The notes: generated by a model from the sequence alone, not told the origin. DNA of 11,888 nt from JACMNW01 sp031402355 (GCA_031402355.1 JANNSG010000175.1:1-11888), one strand, 5' to 3'; positions 1 through 8,099 are shown, counted from the stretch's first letter. Numbers and translations: made by a program.

Positions 1-689
1 GGGGTTTTGATGCCCAAAAGGCGCGCGGTGCGCTGTGCGTGGTTTCCAGTGGCGGTGACCACATGTTCGGCATGGATGTCGAATTCATCGGCGGCCACCA
101 GATTGCCGCCCTGTTCCACCATGCGGCTGCAGGACACGATCCATTCGGACCCGGTCCAGCGGTAGCCATCGACCTGCACCTTGCGCTCAAACGTAGCGCC
201 GTGCTGCCGGGCACCCTTGGCCATGGCCTGCGTCACGTCGGCGGGGTTAATATAGCCGTCCTGCGGGTGATAAAGTGCTCCGATCAAATCCTCGGTGCGC
301 AGCAACGGCCAGCGGTCTTTCATCTGCTTGGGTGTCAGAAACTCGTGGTAAACACCCGCCGTTTCGGCCACCGATGAATACAACTCATACTCATCCATCC
401 GCGCCTTATGCTGCGCCATCCGCAAATTGCCGACCACGGCAAAGCCCGCATTCAACCCCGTCTCCGCCTCCAGAGATTTATAGAAATCGACCGAGTATTT
501 GTGGATATGCGTCGTCGCATAGCCCATGTTGAACAACGGCAGCAGCCCCGCCGCATGCCATGTGGAGCCCGAAGTCAGCTCGTCGCGTTCGACCAGCATG
601 GTCTCCCACCCGGCCTTTGCCAGATGATACGCAATCCCCGTGCCCACGGCACCACCGCCGACAACCAGAGCTTTGACATGGGTTTTCAT
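1..689 (-). CDS. FAD-dependent dehydrogenase of the dimethylglycine/sarcosine dehydrogenase (GcvT-type) family, 5' part only
   Basis: The reading frame starts at 689 and runs leftward off the window, so only the first 229 residues are visible. A GGAG Shine-Dalgarno site lies 7 nt before the ATG. Residues 7-21 form the Rossmann dinucleotide-binding motif (ALVVGGGAVGTGIAY), followed by an acidic strand end (LVERD). Residues 40-48 read SGSTWHAAG; in dimethylglycine and sarcosine dehydrogenases the His of this motif (here H45) carries covalently bound FAD. A later stretch (HPQDGYINPADVTQAMAKGA) is also typical of this family. Family members oxidatively demethylate N-methylated amines and usually carry a C-terminal folate-binding GcvT half, which would lie outside the window. 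The exact substrate (dimethylglycine, sarcosine or a related amine) cannot be told from this part. The gene is divergent from the GNAT gene across a 287-nt gap with no clear promoter. Confidence 0.85.
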   Translation of the reverse strand, partial: MKTHVKALVVGGGAVGTGIAYHLAKAGWETMLVERDELTSGSTWHAAGLLPLFNMGYATTHIHKYSVDFYKSLEAETGLNAGFAVVGNLRMAQHKARMDEYELYSSVAETAGVYHEFLTPKQMKDRWPLLRTEDLIGALYHPQDGYINPADVTQAMAKGARQHGATFERKVQVDGYRWTGSEWIVSCSRMVEQGGNLVAADEFDIHAEHVVTATGNHAQRTARLLGIKT

Positions 690-976
690 CGGGAGACTCC
701 GCAAGGGCGTAATGGCTGTTGCCCTCTATCTGCCTTAATGCGGGGAAATTGGGCAAGGCCGTCCGACACCTATCAGCCAAAAACGACATGGGGGTGAGAA
801 GCGGCACATTGCGGGCGCTTCGCCTTGGGCAAGCGCATGGCTTGCTAAAGGGGCGCCACAGCCAATAAATCGTCCACGTGGGATATCTTTGGACAGAACC
901 CCCTTCAGGGCATAGCGTGGTTGCAGCCGGTAGCGGGCTTGGGACGCAGGCCGGGGGCGCTGCTTTGGAGATATCG

Positions 977-1567
977 ATGGCCCAAACACTGACATTCCGG
1001 GCGGGCCGTCCCGAAGACAGCTCCGACCTTGCCATTCTGTTCGACGCGGCCGCGCGGCGGATCACGTCGTGGTTTTGGGGGACGGAGGCGAGCTCGGGGC
1101 AATAATGGCTTGAAGTCGGCCGCAGCCGCATCCGTGACATGACGGATATTACCAGCTTTCACGCAAACTGGCGCATCGCCGAGAGGGAGGGTCGAACCGT
1201 CGGCGGGCTTTTCGGCTTTTCGGTGCCTGAAACCGAAGACCGCATTGACATGACAACGATCGAAGAGGTGTTTCGCCCGCTGTGCGAGTTGGAAAACGTC
1301 GCGCGCGGCTGCTGGCTTTTGCAGTCGATAACGATGTTTCCTGAAAACCGCGGGCAGGGCTTTGGCCCGATATTGCTGGAAGAGGCCTGCAGGGTCGCCC
1401 GTGTGGCTGGCCACAGCCGGATCGTCCTGCAAGTGGAAAGCCCCAATACCGGTGCCATCGGTCTCTATCGCAAATTCGGTTTCACCGAATGGCAGCGCCG
1501 CGTATTCGTGCCTTTTCCGGGGTCTGACGATACCGGTGACTGGATCCTGATGGTCCGGGATATTTGA
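977..1567 (+). pseudogene. GNAT-family N-acetyltransferase interrupted by an in-frame TAA
   Basis: One continuous frame runs from ATG 977 (GGAG 6 nt upstream) to TGA 1565-1567, broken only by TAA at 1103-1105, codon 43. Both sides read as one GNAT protein of 196 codons. Before the stop come residues 1-42 (MAQTLTFRAGRPEDSSDLA to SSGQ). After it, without a frame change, comes WLEVGRSRIRD and the full catalytic core, with the acetyl-CoA pyrophosphate loop NRGQGFG at residues 124-130 and the late motif NTGAIGLYRKFGF. Related GNATs, from memory, read GQS-x-x-EVGR here, so a Ser codon TCA changed to TAA would explain the break. An internal ATG at 1139 is in frame but has no clear ribosome binding site and would lack the first beta strand and helix. 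The gene converges on znuB with a 38-nt gap. It is probably inactive unless the stop is a sequencing error; the substrate is unknown. Confidence 0.8.
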
Positions 1568-1605
1568 CCGCTGCGCCCTGACTTTTCGCGGCAAGAACAG
1601 TGGCT

Positions 1606-2394
1606 TCAGCGCCGCAAAGTGCCGAAGCCTGCCACCCCGGCAAAAATCAGCGCCGCCGCCGTAACAATCGAGGGCCCCGCCGGGCTATCGAAGCGCAGCG
1701 AGGCCGCTAGCCCGCCCAACACCGCCACGCTTCCGATCACCGATGCCATCACCGCCATGCCTTCGGGGCTGCGTGCCAATCCGCGCGCCGCTGCCGCAGG
1801 AATGATCAGCATCGCCGCGATCAGCAGCGCCCCCACCACCTTCAACGCCAGGGCCACTGTGACTGCCAGGGCAAGCGTCAGGATCAACCGCTCACGGTTG
1901 GGGTTGATGCCGGACGCATACGCAAGATCGTCGTTCAAAGTGGCCGTCAACAGCGCAGACCAGCGCCAGATCAGCAAGGCCACCACGATCAAGGCACCGC
2001 CCCAGATGAACGCCAGATCACCGCGTGAGACTGCAAGAATATCGCCAAACAGATAGGACGACAGATCCAGCCGCGCACTTGGCACAAAGCTGACCGCCAC
2101 CAGCCCAAGGGCCAGCGCCGAATGCGCCAGCACCCCCAGCGTGGTGTCCATAGCCCAGCCGCGCGCCGCCAATGTCGATACTGTCGCGGCCATCGCCAGC
2201 GCTACGAACAGCGTGCCAAGGCCAATCGGCAATTCGGTGGCCAGCGCCAAAGCCACGCCCAAAATTGCTGCATGCGATGTCGCATCACCAAAATACGCCA
2301 TCCGCCGCCAGACGACCATGCTGCCTAAAGGACCGGCTGCAAGCGCCACGCCAAGTCCCGCAAGGGCCGCCCTAACCAGAAAATCATCAAGCAT
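1606..2394 (-). CDS. znuB: Zinc ABC transporter membrane permease ZnuB
   Basis: This 262-residue, very hydrophobic protein belongs to the ABC-3 metal permease family. It forms the inner-membrane channel through which ZnuC drives zinc delivered by ZnuA. The N-terminal motif WRRMAYFGDATSHAAILGVAL (near residues 27-47) is the family's typical start, and several transmembrane segments follow, including the conserved late segment VVGALLIAAMLIIPAAAARG. I chose ATG 2394 over upstream in-frame starts because it overlaps the znuC stop by 8 nt (ATGCTTGA), is preceded by GGGGAGA, and gives the usual family length; longer versions would lie inside znuC. Translation is probably coupled to znuC. The gene is last in the zur-znuC-znuB operon. 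Confidence 0.93.
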   Translation of the reverse strand: MLDDFLVRAALAGLGVALAAGPLGSMVVWRRMAYFGDATSHAAILGVALALATELPIGLGTLFVALAMAATVSTLAARGWAMDTTLGVLAHSALALGLVAVSFVPSARLDLSSYLFGDILAVSRGDLAFIWGGALIVVALLIWRWSALLTATLNDDLAYASGINPNRERLILTLALAVTVALALKVVGALLIAAMLIIPAAAARGLARSPEGMAVMASVIGSVAVLGGLAASLRFDSPAGPSIVTAAALIFAGVAGFGTLRR

Positions 2395-3154
2395 CGGATT
2401 TCTCCCCATGCGCGTGACTGTGGCCGTGGTGATGATCATGCTCCCCCGTATGATCGTGGTCATGGTCATGCTGATACAGCGCCAATGCCCCCATCGTGCC
2501 CAACCCGAACAAGGCGCGGTACTCCGGCGCGTTCGACACCACCCGCGGGGTGCCCTCACAGCAGATATGGCCGTTCAGGCAGATCACCCGGTCGGACGTG
2601 CTCATCACGACATGCAGATCATGGCTGACCATCAGCACCGCAGCACCGGTTTCGTGGCGGACCTCTTCGATCAGCCGGTAAAACGCCGCCTCGCCGGGTT
2701 GGTCAAGGCCCTGCGTCGGTTCATCAAGGATCAACGCCTCCGGTGCCCCCAGCAGGGCCCGCGCCAGCAAGACGCGCTGAAACTGCCCCCCCGACAGGCC
2801 CAACATCGGCCGCTCTGCCACACCCAACATGCCGACACGGGCCAATACGGCGTCACCCTCGGCCCTGCTGCACCGCCGGGGCAAAGACAAAAACCGGCGC
2901 GCCGTCAAGGGCATGGCGCGATCGATCGCCAGTCGTTGCGGCACATAGCCGATCCGCAGCCCTGCGCGACGCTGCACCCGACCTTCCGCCAGCGGCACGA
3001 TCCCGATCAGCGCCCGCAGTAATGTCGATTTGCCAGACCCGTTGGGGCCTAGAACCGTCACAATTTCCCCTGGATTCAGCGTCATCGAGACATCGTGCAA
3101 CACTTCGTGCGCCCCGGTCCGGACGCAAATATGATCGGCTGAAAGCAGGCTCAT
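2387..3154 (-). CDS. znuC: Zinc ABC transporter ATP-binding protein ZnuC with a histidine-rich tail
   Basis: This 255-residue cytoplasmic ATPase powers zinc uptake through ZnuB. Visible motifs are Walker A GPNGSGKST (36-44), Q-loop Q73, signature LSGGQ (120-124), Walker B LILDEP with D144/E145, and the H-loop SHD at H178. Residues 229-249 hold 11 His in 21 positions, mixed with Asp (HDHDHDH...HDHHHGHSHAH), a likely zinc-binding extension. The start at 3154 is chosen because its ATG overlaps the zur stop as ATGA; an in-frame ATG 27 nt upstream lies within zur and gives a non-homologous extension. Order and overlaps put it in one transcript with zur and znuB. Confidence 0.95.
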   Translation of the reverse strand: MSLLSADHICVRTGAHEVLHDVSMTLNPGEIVTVLGPNGSGKSTLLRALIGIVPLAEGRVQRRAGLRIGYVPQRLAIDRAMPLTARRFLSLPRRCSRAEGDAVLARVGMLGVAERPMLGLSGGQFQRVLLARALLGAPEALILDEPTQGLDQPGEAAFYRLIEEVRHETGAAVLMVSHDLHVVMSTSDRVICLNGHICCEGTPRVVSNAPEYRALFGLGTMGALALYQHDHDHDHTGEHDHHHGHSHAHGEKSDA

Positions 3155-3645
3155 GCCGGAACCGGCTGGCATGCCGGGCATAGCCCCGATGCTTCAAGAT
3201 TGCTGCGCTCGATGGCAAATCCAAGCGTGGCGGCCGCCGCATCCATAGCCGCCCGGACAGGGGCCGCGGGGGCCTCGGCCACTGCGTCACACAGCCTGCA
3301 GATCAAAAACGCCGGGCTGTGGTCCTGCCCGGGGTGCCTGCAGGCGGTAAAGGCATTCAGCCGCCTGATGCGGTGCGCAAGCCCGTTTTCAACCAGAAAT
3401 TCCAATGCGCGGTAGGCCACGGGGGGCTGGTTGCCAAATCCATCGGCCGCCAGCCGCTGCAACACGTCATAGGCCCCCATGGCGCGGTGCGCCTCTAACA
3501 AGATCTCCAGCACGCGGCGGCGCACAGGGGTCAGCCGCACACCCTTGGCGGCCACCAAATCCTCGGCCCAGGCAAGGCCCGCCCCGGTGCAATGGCTGTG
3601 GTCATGCGGCGCAAAGGCGGGATCGGCTACTTGTGATGACGTCAT
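3151..3645 (-). CDS. zur: Zinc uptake regulator Zur (Fur family)
   Basis: This 164-residue Fur-family repressor binds DNA when loaded with zinc. The winged-helix DNA-binding domain occupies roughly residues 30-95 (RLTPVRRRVLEILL, then YDVLQRLAADG, then PPVAYRALEFLVENGLAHRI). Two Cys pairs, CRLC (116-119) and CPAC (156-159), match the structural zinc site of Zur proteins. A short His/Cys-rich N-terminal patch (HDHSHC, residues 15-20) may also bind metal. I chose ATG 3645, which has GAGGG upstream; the open frame continues to 3720 but would then contain the Zur box and overlap the znuA start. It is first in the zur-znuC-znuB operon and divergent from znuA. A Fur or Mur assignment is less likely given the znu context. 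Confidence 0.92.
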   Translation of the reverse strand: MTSSQVADPAFAPHDHSHCTGAGLAWAEDLVAAKGVRLTPVRRRVLEILLEAHRAMGAYDVLQRLAADGFGNQPPVAYRALEFLVENGLAHRIRRLNAFTACRHPGQDHSPAFLICRLCDAVAEAPAAPVRAAMDAAAATLGFAIERSNLEASGLCPACQPVPA

Positions 3646-3663
3646 GCACCAGCCCTCTTGACT

Positions 3664-3678
3664 TGTTATGATATAACA
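3664..3678. promoter_or_regulatory. Zur box in the zur/znuA divergent promoter region
   Basis: TGTTAT-GAT-ATAACA is a perfect 6-bp inverted repeat around a 3-bp centre. It closely matches the known proteobacterial Zur operator core (TGTTATA-N-TATAACA). It lies 41 nt before the znuA ATG and 18 nt before the zur ATG, so one bound Zur could repress both directions. TTGACT (3658-3663), a possible -35 for znuA, abuts it directly. No convincing -10 was found, so the promoter itself is inferred from position. Confidence 0.85.
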
Positions 3679-3719
3679 TTCAATAGCAGAGACATCTTCC
3701 AATCGAAAGGCTCTTTTCA

Positions 3720-4592
3720 ATGCGTTATACTATATCGCTTGGTCTCACCACCCTGCTGCTGGCCGGTGCGGCCTTGGCAGAAGTGCCAAAGGTCGTGACA
3801 GATTTTGGCCCGGTGGATTCGCTGGTGGCCCAGGTCATCGGGGATCTGGGAACCACGTTCATGGTGTTGCCGAAGGGCGGCGATCCGCATGATTTTCAGA
3901 TGAAACCCTCGCAGGCGCAGGCTTTGGCAGATGCCGACCTGATCTTCTGGGTTGGGCCCGAATTGATCCCGGCCCTTGGCGATGCCATTGCAAGCCTTGG
4001 CGAAGGGGCCAAATCCGTGCCATTGCTGCAGTCGGGTGGCGGCAAGACGCGCAGTTATGACGGCGACGAAGGCACCGATCCACATGCCTGGCTTGACCCA
4101 ACGAACGCCGATGCCTGGCTTGGCCGGATCGCGGCTGAGCTTGCCGCATCGGATCCCGACAATGCGGCCACCTATGCCGCCAATGCGGCCTCTGCCCAAA
4201 CCGCCCTGCGCGCACTGGATGCCGAGATTGCAGCCCAACTGGCCCCGATCAAGGACAAACCCTTCGTCGTCTTTCATGATGCCTTGGGCTATTTCGCCGA
4301 TCACTATGGTCTGGTCGTTGCAGGGGCCATCGAACTTGGCGATGCCAGTGAACCGGGTGCCGAACAACTGACCGCGATCAAGGAAATCCTGACACAAAGC
4401 AAAGCGGTCTGCGTCTTCCCCGAACTGGGGCGCGACCCGAAACTTATCGAAACAGTCGCCGAAGGCACCCCTGCCCTTGTCGGTCAGGGCCAGGATGTCG
4501 AAGCGATGATGCTTGATCAAGGTCCGGGCCAGTATGCAGCCTTGCTGCGCGCCATTGCGGCATCTTTGAGCGATTGTTTGTCCAAAGGCTGA
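3720..4592 (+). CDS. znuA: Zinc ABC transporter periplasmic binding protein ZnuA
   Basis: This 290-residue solute-binding protein of the cluster A-I (TroA/ZnuA) type captures zinc in the periplasm for ZnuBC. Residues 1-20 form a signal peptide ending in ALA before EVPKVV. Likely zinc ligands are H57 (GGDPHDFQ), H122 (DPHAWLDP) and H186 (VVFHDALGYF). C231 and C286 are spaced like the disulphide of E. coli ZnuA. The loop between the first two ligand regions, often His/Asp-rich in ZnuA, contains no His here (GGGKTRSYDGDEGTD). GAAAGG 9 nt upstream supports the start. It is divergent from zur and presumably under Zur control through the box at 3664-3678. Confidence 0.93.
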   Translation: MRYTISLGLTTLLLAGAALAEVPKVVTDFGPVDSLVAQVIGDLGTTFMVLPKGGDPHDFQMKPSQAQALADADLIFWVGPELIPALGDAIASLGEGAKSVPLLQSGGGKTRSYDGDEGTDPHAWLDPTNADAWLGRIAAELAASDPDNAATYAANAASAQTALRALDAEIAAQLAPIKDKPFVVFHDALGYFADHYGLVVAGAIELGDASEPGAEQLTAIKEILTQSKAVCVFPELGRDPKLIETVAEGTPALVGQGQDVEAMMLDQGPGQYAALLRAIAASLSDCLSKG

Positions 4593-4665
4593 TCCGGGCC
4601 TTGACCAACGGCGCCCCTTGCGTCACCCCGGACGCGGGGGGATGGCAAACCCGAAAAGGCACAGG

Positions 4666-5637
4666 ATGCAGGTCACAGAGTTTGGAAAAACCGACGCAGG
4701 CAGGGTTGTGCGCTGTGTGTCCATCCGTGCGGGCGGGCTGGCCGCTGACATCCTCACTTTGGGCTGCACGCTGAAAAGCGTGCATCTAGATGGCACGCCC
4801 CACAGCCTGACCCTTGGGTCGGACACACTGGCAGACTATATCGGCCAAATGCTGTACTTCGGCGCGGTCGTTGGGCCTGTTGCAAACCGCATTGCAGGGG
4901 CGCAAACAACCCTCGACGGCCAGCCTTTGCATTTTGAGGCCAATGAGAATGGCAACCTTCTGCATGGCGGAGCCGCCGGAACCCACAGTAAATACTGGGA
5001 AATTCTTGATGTCACCGCTGACAGTGTCACGCTTGGCCTGACCTTGCCCGATGGCGAAGGCGGCTTTCCCGCCACCCGGCAGATCAGCGCCTGCTACCAG
5101 ATCGTTGCACCGGCCACGCTGCGCCTGACCCTGCGCGCCACAACTGACGCGGCGACACTGATTAACCTTGCCAATCACAGCTATTGGACTCTCGACGGCA
5201 CGCCCAACTGGGGTGGCCATAGCTTGCAGATCAGCGCCGACCATTTGACCGCCACCGATGCCAATCTGTTGCCAACCGGCGCCATTCAAGCGGTCGAAGG
5301 CAGTGCCTACGATTTGCGCGCAGGCCGCAGACTGATCCCCGGCGCGCCCCCACTCGACACCAATTTCTGTCTGGCTTCAGCCAAGTCAGCGCTCCGCCCG
5401 GTGGCTACCCTGACAGGAAAATCCGGCCTGAAGATGGTGGTTTGCACGACAGAGACAGGCTTGCAGATCTATGACAGCGCGCGCACGGCCCGACCCGGCA
5501 AGCCCCCGTATGAAGGCATAGCCATCGAAGCGCAGGGCTGGCCTGATGCCCCAAACCACGCCAATTTCCCAAGCGTCAAGATCACGCCAGACCACCCCTA
5601 TGCCCAAACCACCGAATGGCGTTTCAGCAAATCTTAG
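4666..5637 (+). CDS. galM: Aldose 1-epimerase (galactose mutarotase family)
   Basis: This 323-residue cytoplasmic enzyme of the GalM fold interconverts alpha and beta anomers of aldoses such as galactose or glucose. Family signatures are present: VANRIAGA (72-79, sugar-binding Asn/Arg), LLHGG with H100, NLANHSYWTL with the catalytic acid H171, D231 (PPLDTNF), and the catalytic base Glu in GIAIEAQGWPDA (E288) followed by NHANFPS. I prefer ATG 4666 because AAAAGG lies 6 nt upstream and MQVTEFG is a typical family start; in-frame ATGs at 4618 and 4642 add non-homologous residues. It lies 73 nt after znuA with no visible terminator, so it might share that transcript, but no functional link is apparent. 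The true sugar is unknown. Confidence 0.88.
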   Translation: MQVTEFGKTDAGRVVRCVSIRAGGLAADILTLGCTLKSVHLDGTPHSLTLGSDTLADYIGQMLYFGAVVGPVANRIAGAQTTLDGQPLHFEANENGNLLHGGAAGTHSKYWEILDVTADSVTLGLTLPDGEGGFPATRQISACYQIVAPATLRLTLRATTDAATLINLANHSYWTLDGTPNWGGHSLQISADHLTATDANLLPTGAIQAVEGSAYDLRAGRRLIPGAPPLDTNFCLASAKSALRPVATLTGKSGLKMVVCTTETGLQIYDSARTARPGKPPYEGIAIEAQGWPDAPNHANFPSVKITPDHPYAQTTEWRFSKS

Positions 5638-5701
5638 AGCCTGTCGCGCGATTTACGTGGAAAAACGGCACCCACTTTTCTGCTGCGCACTCTGACGTCG
5701 T

Positions 5702-5722
5702 TTTTTCTGTTCAAAAATATCC
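5702..5722 (+). repeat. Short dispersed repeat, copy 1 (TTTTTCTGTTC + AAAAATATCC)
   Basis: The 21 bases are identical to those at 8100-8120, and the first part recurs at 11743-11757. This copy lies 64 nt after the galM stop, in the convergent gap with puuD. It has weak T5/A5 self-complementarity. The bases after it (CCCGCCGGAGGC) differ from those after copy 2. All three copies follow the 3' end of a rightward gene. The function is unknown; transcript-end processing or a repeat family is possible. Confidence 0.75.
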
Positions 5723-5775
5723 CCGCCGGAGGCCAGCCGACGGACAAAGCCATGCCCTCATTAGCCTGCGACAGT

Positions 5776-5797
5776 CAGAATTTTCATAGAAATTCTG
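5776..5797. terminator. A/T-rich hairpin in the galM/puuD convergent gap, possible terminator
   Basis: CAGAATTT and AAATTCTG form a perfect 8-bp stem around the loop TCATAG. On the plus strand a T-run (5805-5809) follows after a few bases, so it may end galM transcription. It also lies 22 nt past the puuD stop on the other strand, though without a T-run there. The stem is A/T-rich and thus weak. The remainder of the 182-nt gap holds the repeat at 5702 and nothing else recognised. Confidence 0.4.
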
Positions 5798-5819
5798 CGC
5801 AAAATTTTTCCTTCAAAAA

Positions 5820-7043
5820 TCATAATCCGCCCTGAACCGCCCTGAACCAGGCCACAATCTGCGCGCGCTCTTCAGGCTCGATGAAACTCAGGTTTCCCGG
5901 CGGCATCGCGTGGCTGATGCCCGCCTGCAGGTAGATCCGCTGCGCGGCACCGGCGATTTGCGCCGGTGTTTCCAGATATACGCCCTTGGGCGCCCAAAGG
6001 ATGCCCTCCCAGACCGGCTCCGCCGCATGGCACATCGAACAGCGCCCCTGCACAATGCCTGTCACATCCTCAAACCCCGCCGCTTGCGCAAACCGTGCCG
6101 CCTCGCCTGACAGCGCCGCCGCTTCAACCGGCGCTTCTCTGACGGATGATAGCCACGCAATGACGATAAACAGCAGCACCGTTGCGGCCCAGGTCCAGTG
6201 CGGGTTGCCGCGGCGCGCATGTTTGGAATTGAACCAATGCCGGATTGTTACCCCCATCAAAAACACAAGGGATGCGATCACCCAATTATACGGCGTGGCA
6301 AACACCAATGGGTAATGATTGGACAACATCAGGAAAATGACAGGCAACGTCAGATAGTTGTTATGCGTAGACCGTTGCTTGGCGATTTTCCCATACTTCG
6401 CATCCGGCTTTCGCCCGGCCTTCAGATCCGCCACCACAATGCGCTGGTTCGGCATGATGATGAAAAACACATTCGCGCTCATGATCGTGGCGGTGAACGC
6501 GCCCAGATGCAAAAGCGCCGCCCGGCCAGAGAATACCTGAACATACCCCCAGGCCATCCCCACCAAAATCACATAGAGCCCGATCATCAGCCGCGTGTTG
6601 TCATCGCCAAAGCGGCTTTTGCAGATCAGGTCATAAATCACCCAGCCAAACGCGAGCGACCCGATGGAAATCCCAACAGCTTGCCAAACCGTCAACTCCA
6701 TCACGGTCGGATCAATCAGATATAACTCCGCCCCCATGTAATAGACCAAAAACAGCATGAAAAAGCCCGACAACCATGTCGCGTAGCTTTCCCATTTGTA
6801 CCAGATCAGATGGTCCGGCATCGCGTCAGGCGCCACCAGATATTTCTGCACATGGTAAAACCCGCCGCCATGCACCTGCCATTCCTCGCCATCCGCGCCG
6901 CTCGCCAGATTGCGGTCACGGTGCAGGCCCAGATCCAAAGCGATAAAGTAAAACGATGACCCGATCCACGCGATGCCGGTAATCACATGCGTCCAGCGCG
7001 CTGCGATCTCCACCCATTCCCACAACACTGCCCAGTCATACAT
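5820..7043 (-). CDS. puuD: Membrane urate hydroxylase PuuD with a C-terminal cytochrome c domain
   Basis: This 407-residue integral membrane protein oxidises urate to 5-hydroxyisourate, passing electrons to a c-type haem rather than to oxygen as soluble uricase does. The first ~300 residues carry about eight hydrophobic segments with PuuD-type motifs: WVEIAARWTHVITGIAWIG near the start, then FYHVQKYLVAPD and HLIWYKWESYATWLSG. The C-terminal domain holds the haem site CSMCH (335-339) and a likely axial Met in HAMPPGN (M380). ATG 7043 has GGGGGA 8 nt upstream and is preferred over ATG 7052, which directly follows the G-run. It is divergent from the LysR gene, with hiuH and puuE-uraD nearby. This is the first step of the urate route here. 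Confidence 0.93.
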   Translation of the reverse strand: MYDWAVLWEWVEIAARWTHVITGIAWIGSSFYFIALDLGLHRDRNLASGADGEEWQVHGGGFYHVQKYLVAPDAMPDHLIWYKWESYATWLSGFFMLFLVYYMGAELYLIDPTVMELTVWQAVGISIGSLAFGWVIYDLICKSRFGDDNTRLMIGLYVILVGMAWGYVQVFSGRAALLHLGAFTATIMSANVFFIIMPNQRIVVADLKAGRKPDAKYGKIAKQRSTHNNYLTLPVIFLMLSNHYPLVFATPYNWVIASLVFLMGVTIRHWFNSKHARRGNPHWTWAATVLLFIVIAWLSSVREAPVEAAALSGEAARFAQAAGFEDVTGIVQGRCSMCHAAEPVWEGILWAPKGVYLETPAQIAGAAQRIYLQAGISHAMPPGNLSFIEPEERAQIVAWFRAVQGGL

Positions 7044-7069
7044 TCCGCGCATCCCCCAAATCTTCGGTC

Positions 7070-7136
7070 ATTCTAGCGGCATCACCACTCGCGCGTGAAT
7101 TCTGAAAATACCTCAGGACTTTCAACCACAACCTGA
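7070..7136. promoter_or_regulatory. puuD/lysR divergent promoter region: possible -10 for puuD and a LysR-type dyad
   Basis: On the minus strand TAGAAT (7070-7075) lies 26 nt before the puuD ATG, with TTCACG 18 nt upstream as a weak -35. TCAGG (7113-7117) and CCTGA (7132-7136) form an inverted pair separated by 14 nt, and GATAAT (7135-7140) could be a -10 for the LysR gene. A LysR protein commonly binds such a shared region between itself and its target. These are short matches read by eye and are only suggestive. Confidence 0.35.
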
Positions 7137-7170
7137 TAATACTTCCTCTGTCAGGCAAGGGAAAACGCAT

Positions 7171-8094
7171 ATGTCCTATGTCAACAACGTTCGCATGTTC
7201 GTGCGTGTCTACGAATTGGGTTCCATGAGCGCCGCCGCCCGCGATCAGCGCACATCGCCCGCCGTTGCCTCAGCCCGCATTTCTGATCTCGAAAAGCACC
7301 TCGGCGTCCGCCTGTTCAGCCGCACCACGCGCTCGCTGCAACCCACCGAAAACGGACGCATCTTCTACGATGGCGCGCGCCACATTCTTGACGCCATAGA
7401 TGACGCCGAATCCGCCGTGATGGATGTCACCCAAAACCCGCGCGGCACCATCTTTGTCGCAGCCCCGCTTGGCATCGGCCGCCGCTTCATCGCCCCGCAT
7501 GTGCCACTGTTCAAAGACCAGTATCCGCAAATCGACGTTCGCCTGCGCCTCAGCGACCGCCCGATTGATGTGGTCGCCGAAGGCATCGACGTCGCCTTCC
7601 ATCTGGGCCTTCTTGACGATTCCACCCTCAAAGTCCGTCAGGTCGCCGATTGCCCCCGCCTCCTCTGCGCCGCCCCCGCCTACATCGAAAAACGCGGCAA
7701 TCCGGCGGATGGCACAGCCTTGGTCCAAGACAAACACGATTGCCTGAACCTCCGTTATCCCGGCGCCAAAGAATTCCAATGGGCGCTGCAAACCCCCGAC
7801 GGCACTAAACGGTTCGAGATCACCGGCCCCTTCGAATCCGACGATGGCGACGTGCTCACAGGCTGGGCGCTCGACGGTCGCGGCATCGTCCTGAAACCGA
7901 TCTTCGAGGTCGCCTCCCACTTGCGCGCAGGTGCCCTGATCCCTGTCGCCACCGCCACCCCGCCGCTCCCCACGCAGCTTTCCGCCCTCTCCCAACACCG
8001 CCGCCTGAAAGACCCCAAAGTGCGCCTGTTCACCGATTTCATGGCCACGCATTGTCGGGATGCGATGCGAAGGGAAACCGACGGCACCACGTAA
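7171..8094 (+). CDS. LysR-family transcriptional regulator, probable regulator of urate catabolism
   Basis: This 307-residue protein has an N-terminal winged helix-turn-helix, about residues 1-60 (MSAAARDQRTSPAVASARISDLEKHLGVRLFSRTTRSLQPTENG). A periplasmic-binding-protein-like effector domain begins with RGTIFVAAPLGIGRRFIAPHVP. Length and layout are normal for the family. AAGGGA 8 nt upstream supports the ATG. It is divergent from puuD across 127 nt and flanked on the other side by hiuH and puuE-uraD, so control of urate genes by a purine intermediate is the natural inference; the effector is not visible from sequence. Confidence 0.9.
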   Translation: MSYVNNVRMFVRVYELGSMSAAARDQRTSPAVASARISDLEKHLGVRLFSRTTRSLQPTENGRIFYDGARHILDAIDDAESAVMDVTQNPRGTIFVAAPLGIGRRFIAPHVPLFKDQYPQIDVRLRLSDRPIDVVAEGIDVAFHLGLLDDSTLKVRQVADCPRLLCAAPAYIEKRGNPADGTALVQDKHDCLNLRYPGAKEFQWALQTPDGTKRFEITGPFESDDGDVLTGWALDGRGIVLKPIFEVASHLRAGALIPVATATPPLPTQLSALSQHRRLKDPKVRLFTDFMATHCRDAMRRETDGTT

Positions 8095-8099
8095 AACGC

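Noticed and set aside
478..1594. Minus-strand open frames spanning the gap between the dehydrogenase and GNAT genes
   Set aside because: They cross two recognised genes and have no family features; the 690-976 gap itself shows no convincing gene or riboswitch.
2141..3022. A 293-codon open frame on the plus strand opposite znuB and znuC
   Set aside because: Pro/Gln/Arg-rich translation typical of an antisense shadow; both opposing genes are well supported.
3636..3645. Palindrome ATGACGTCAT as a possible operator
   Set aside because: It is the zur start codon and next codons (ATG ACG TCA); the Zur box nearby is a better operator candidate.
3717..4520. A 267-codon open frame on the minus strand opposite znuA
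   Set aside because: Gly/Cys-rich translation without family features; znuA on the other strand is unambiguous.
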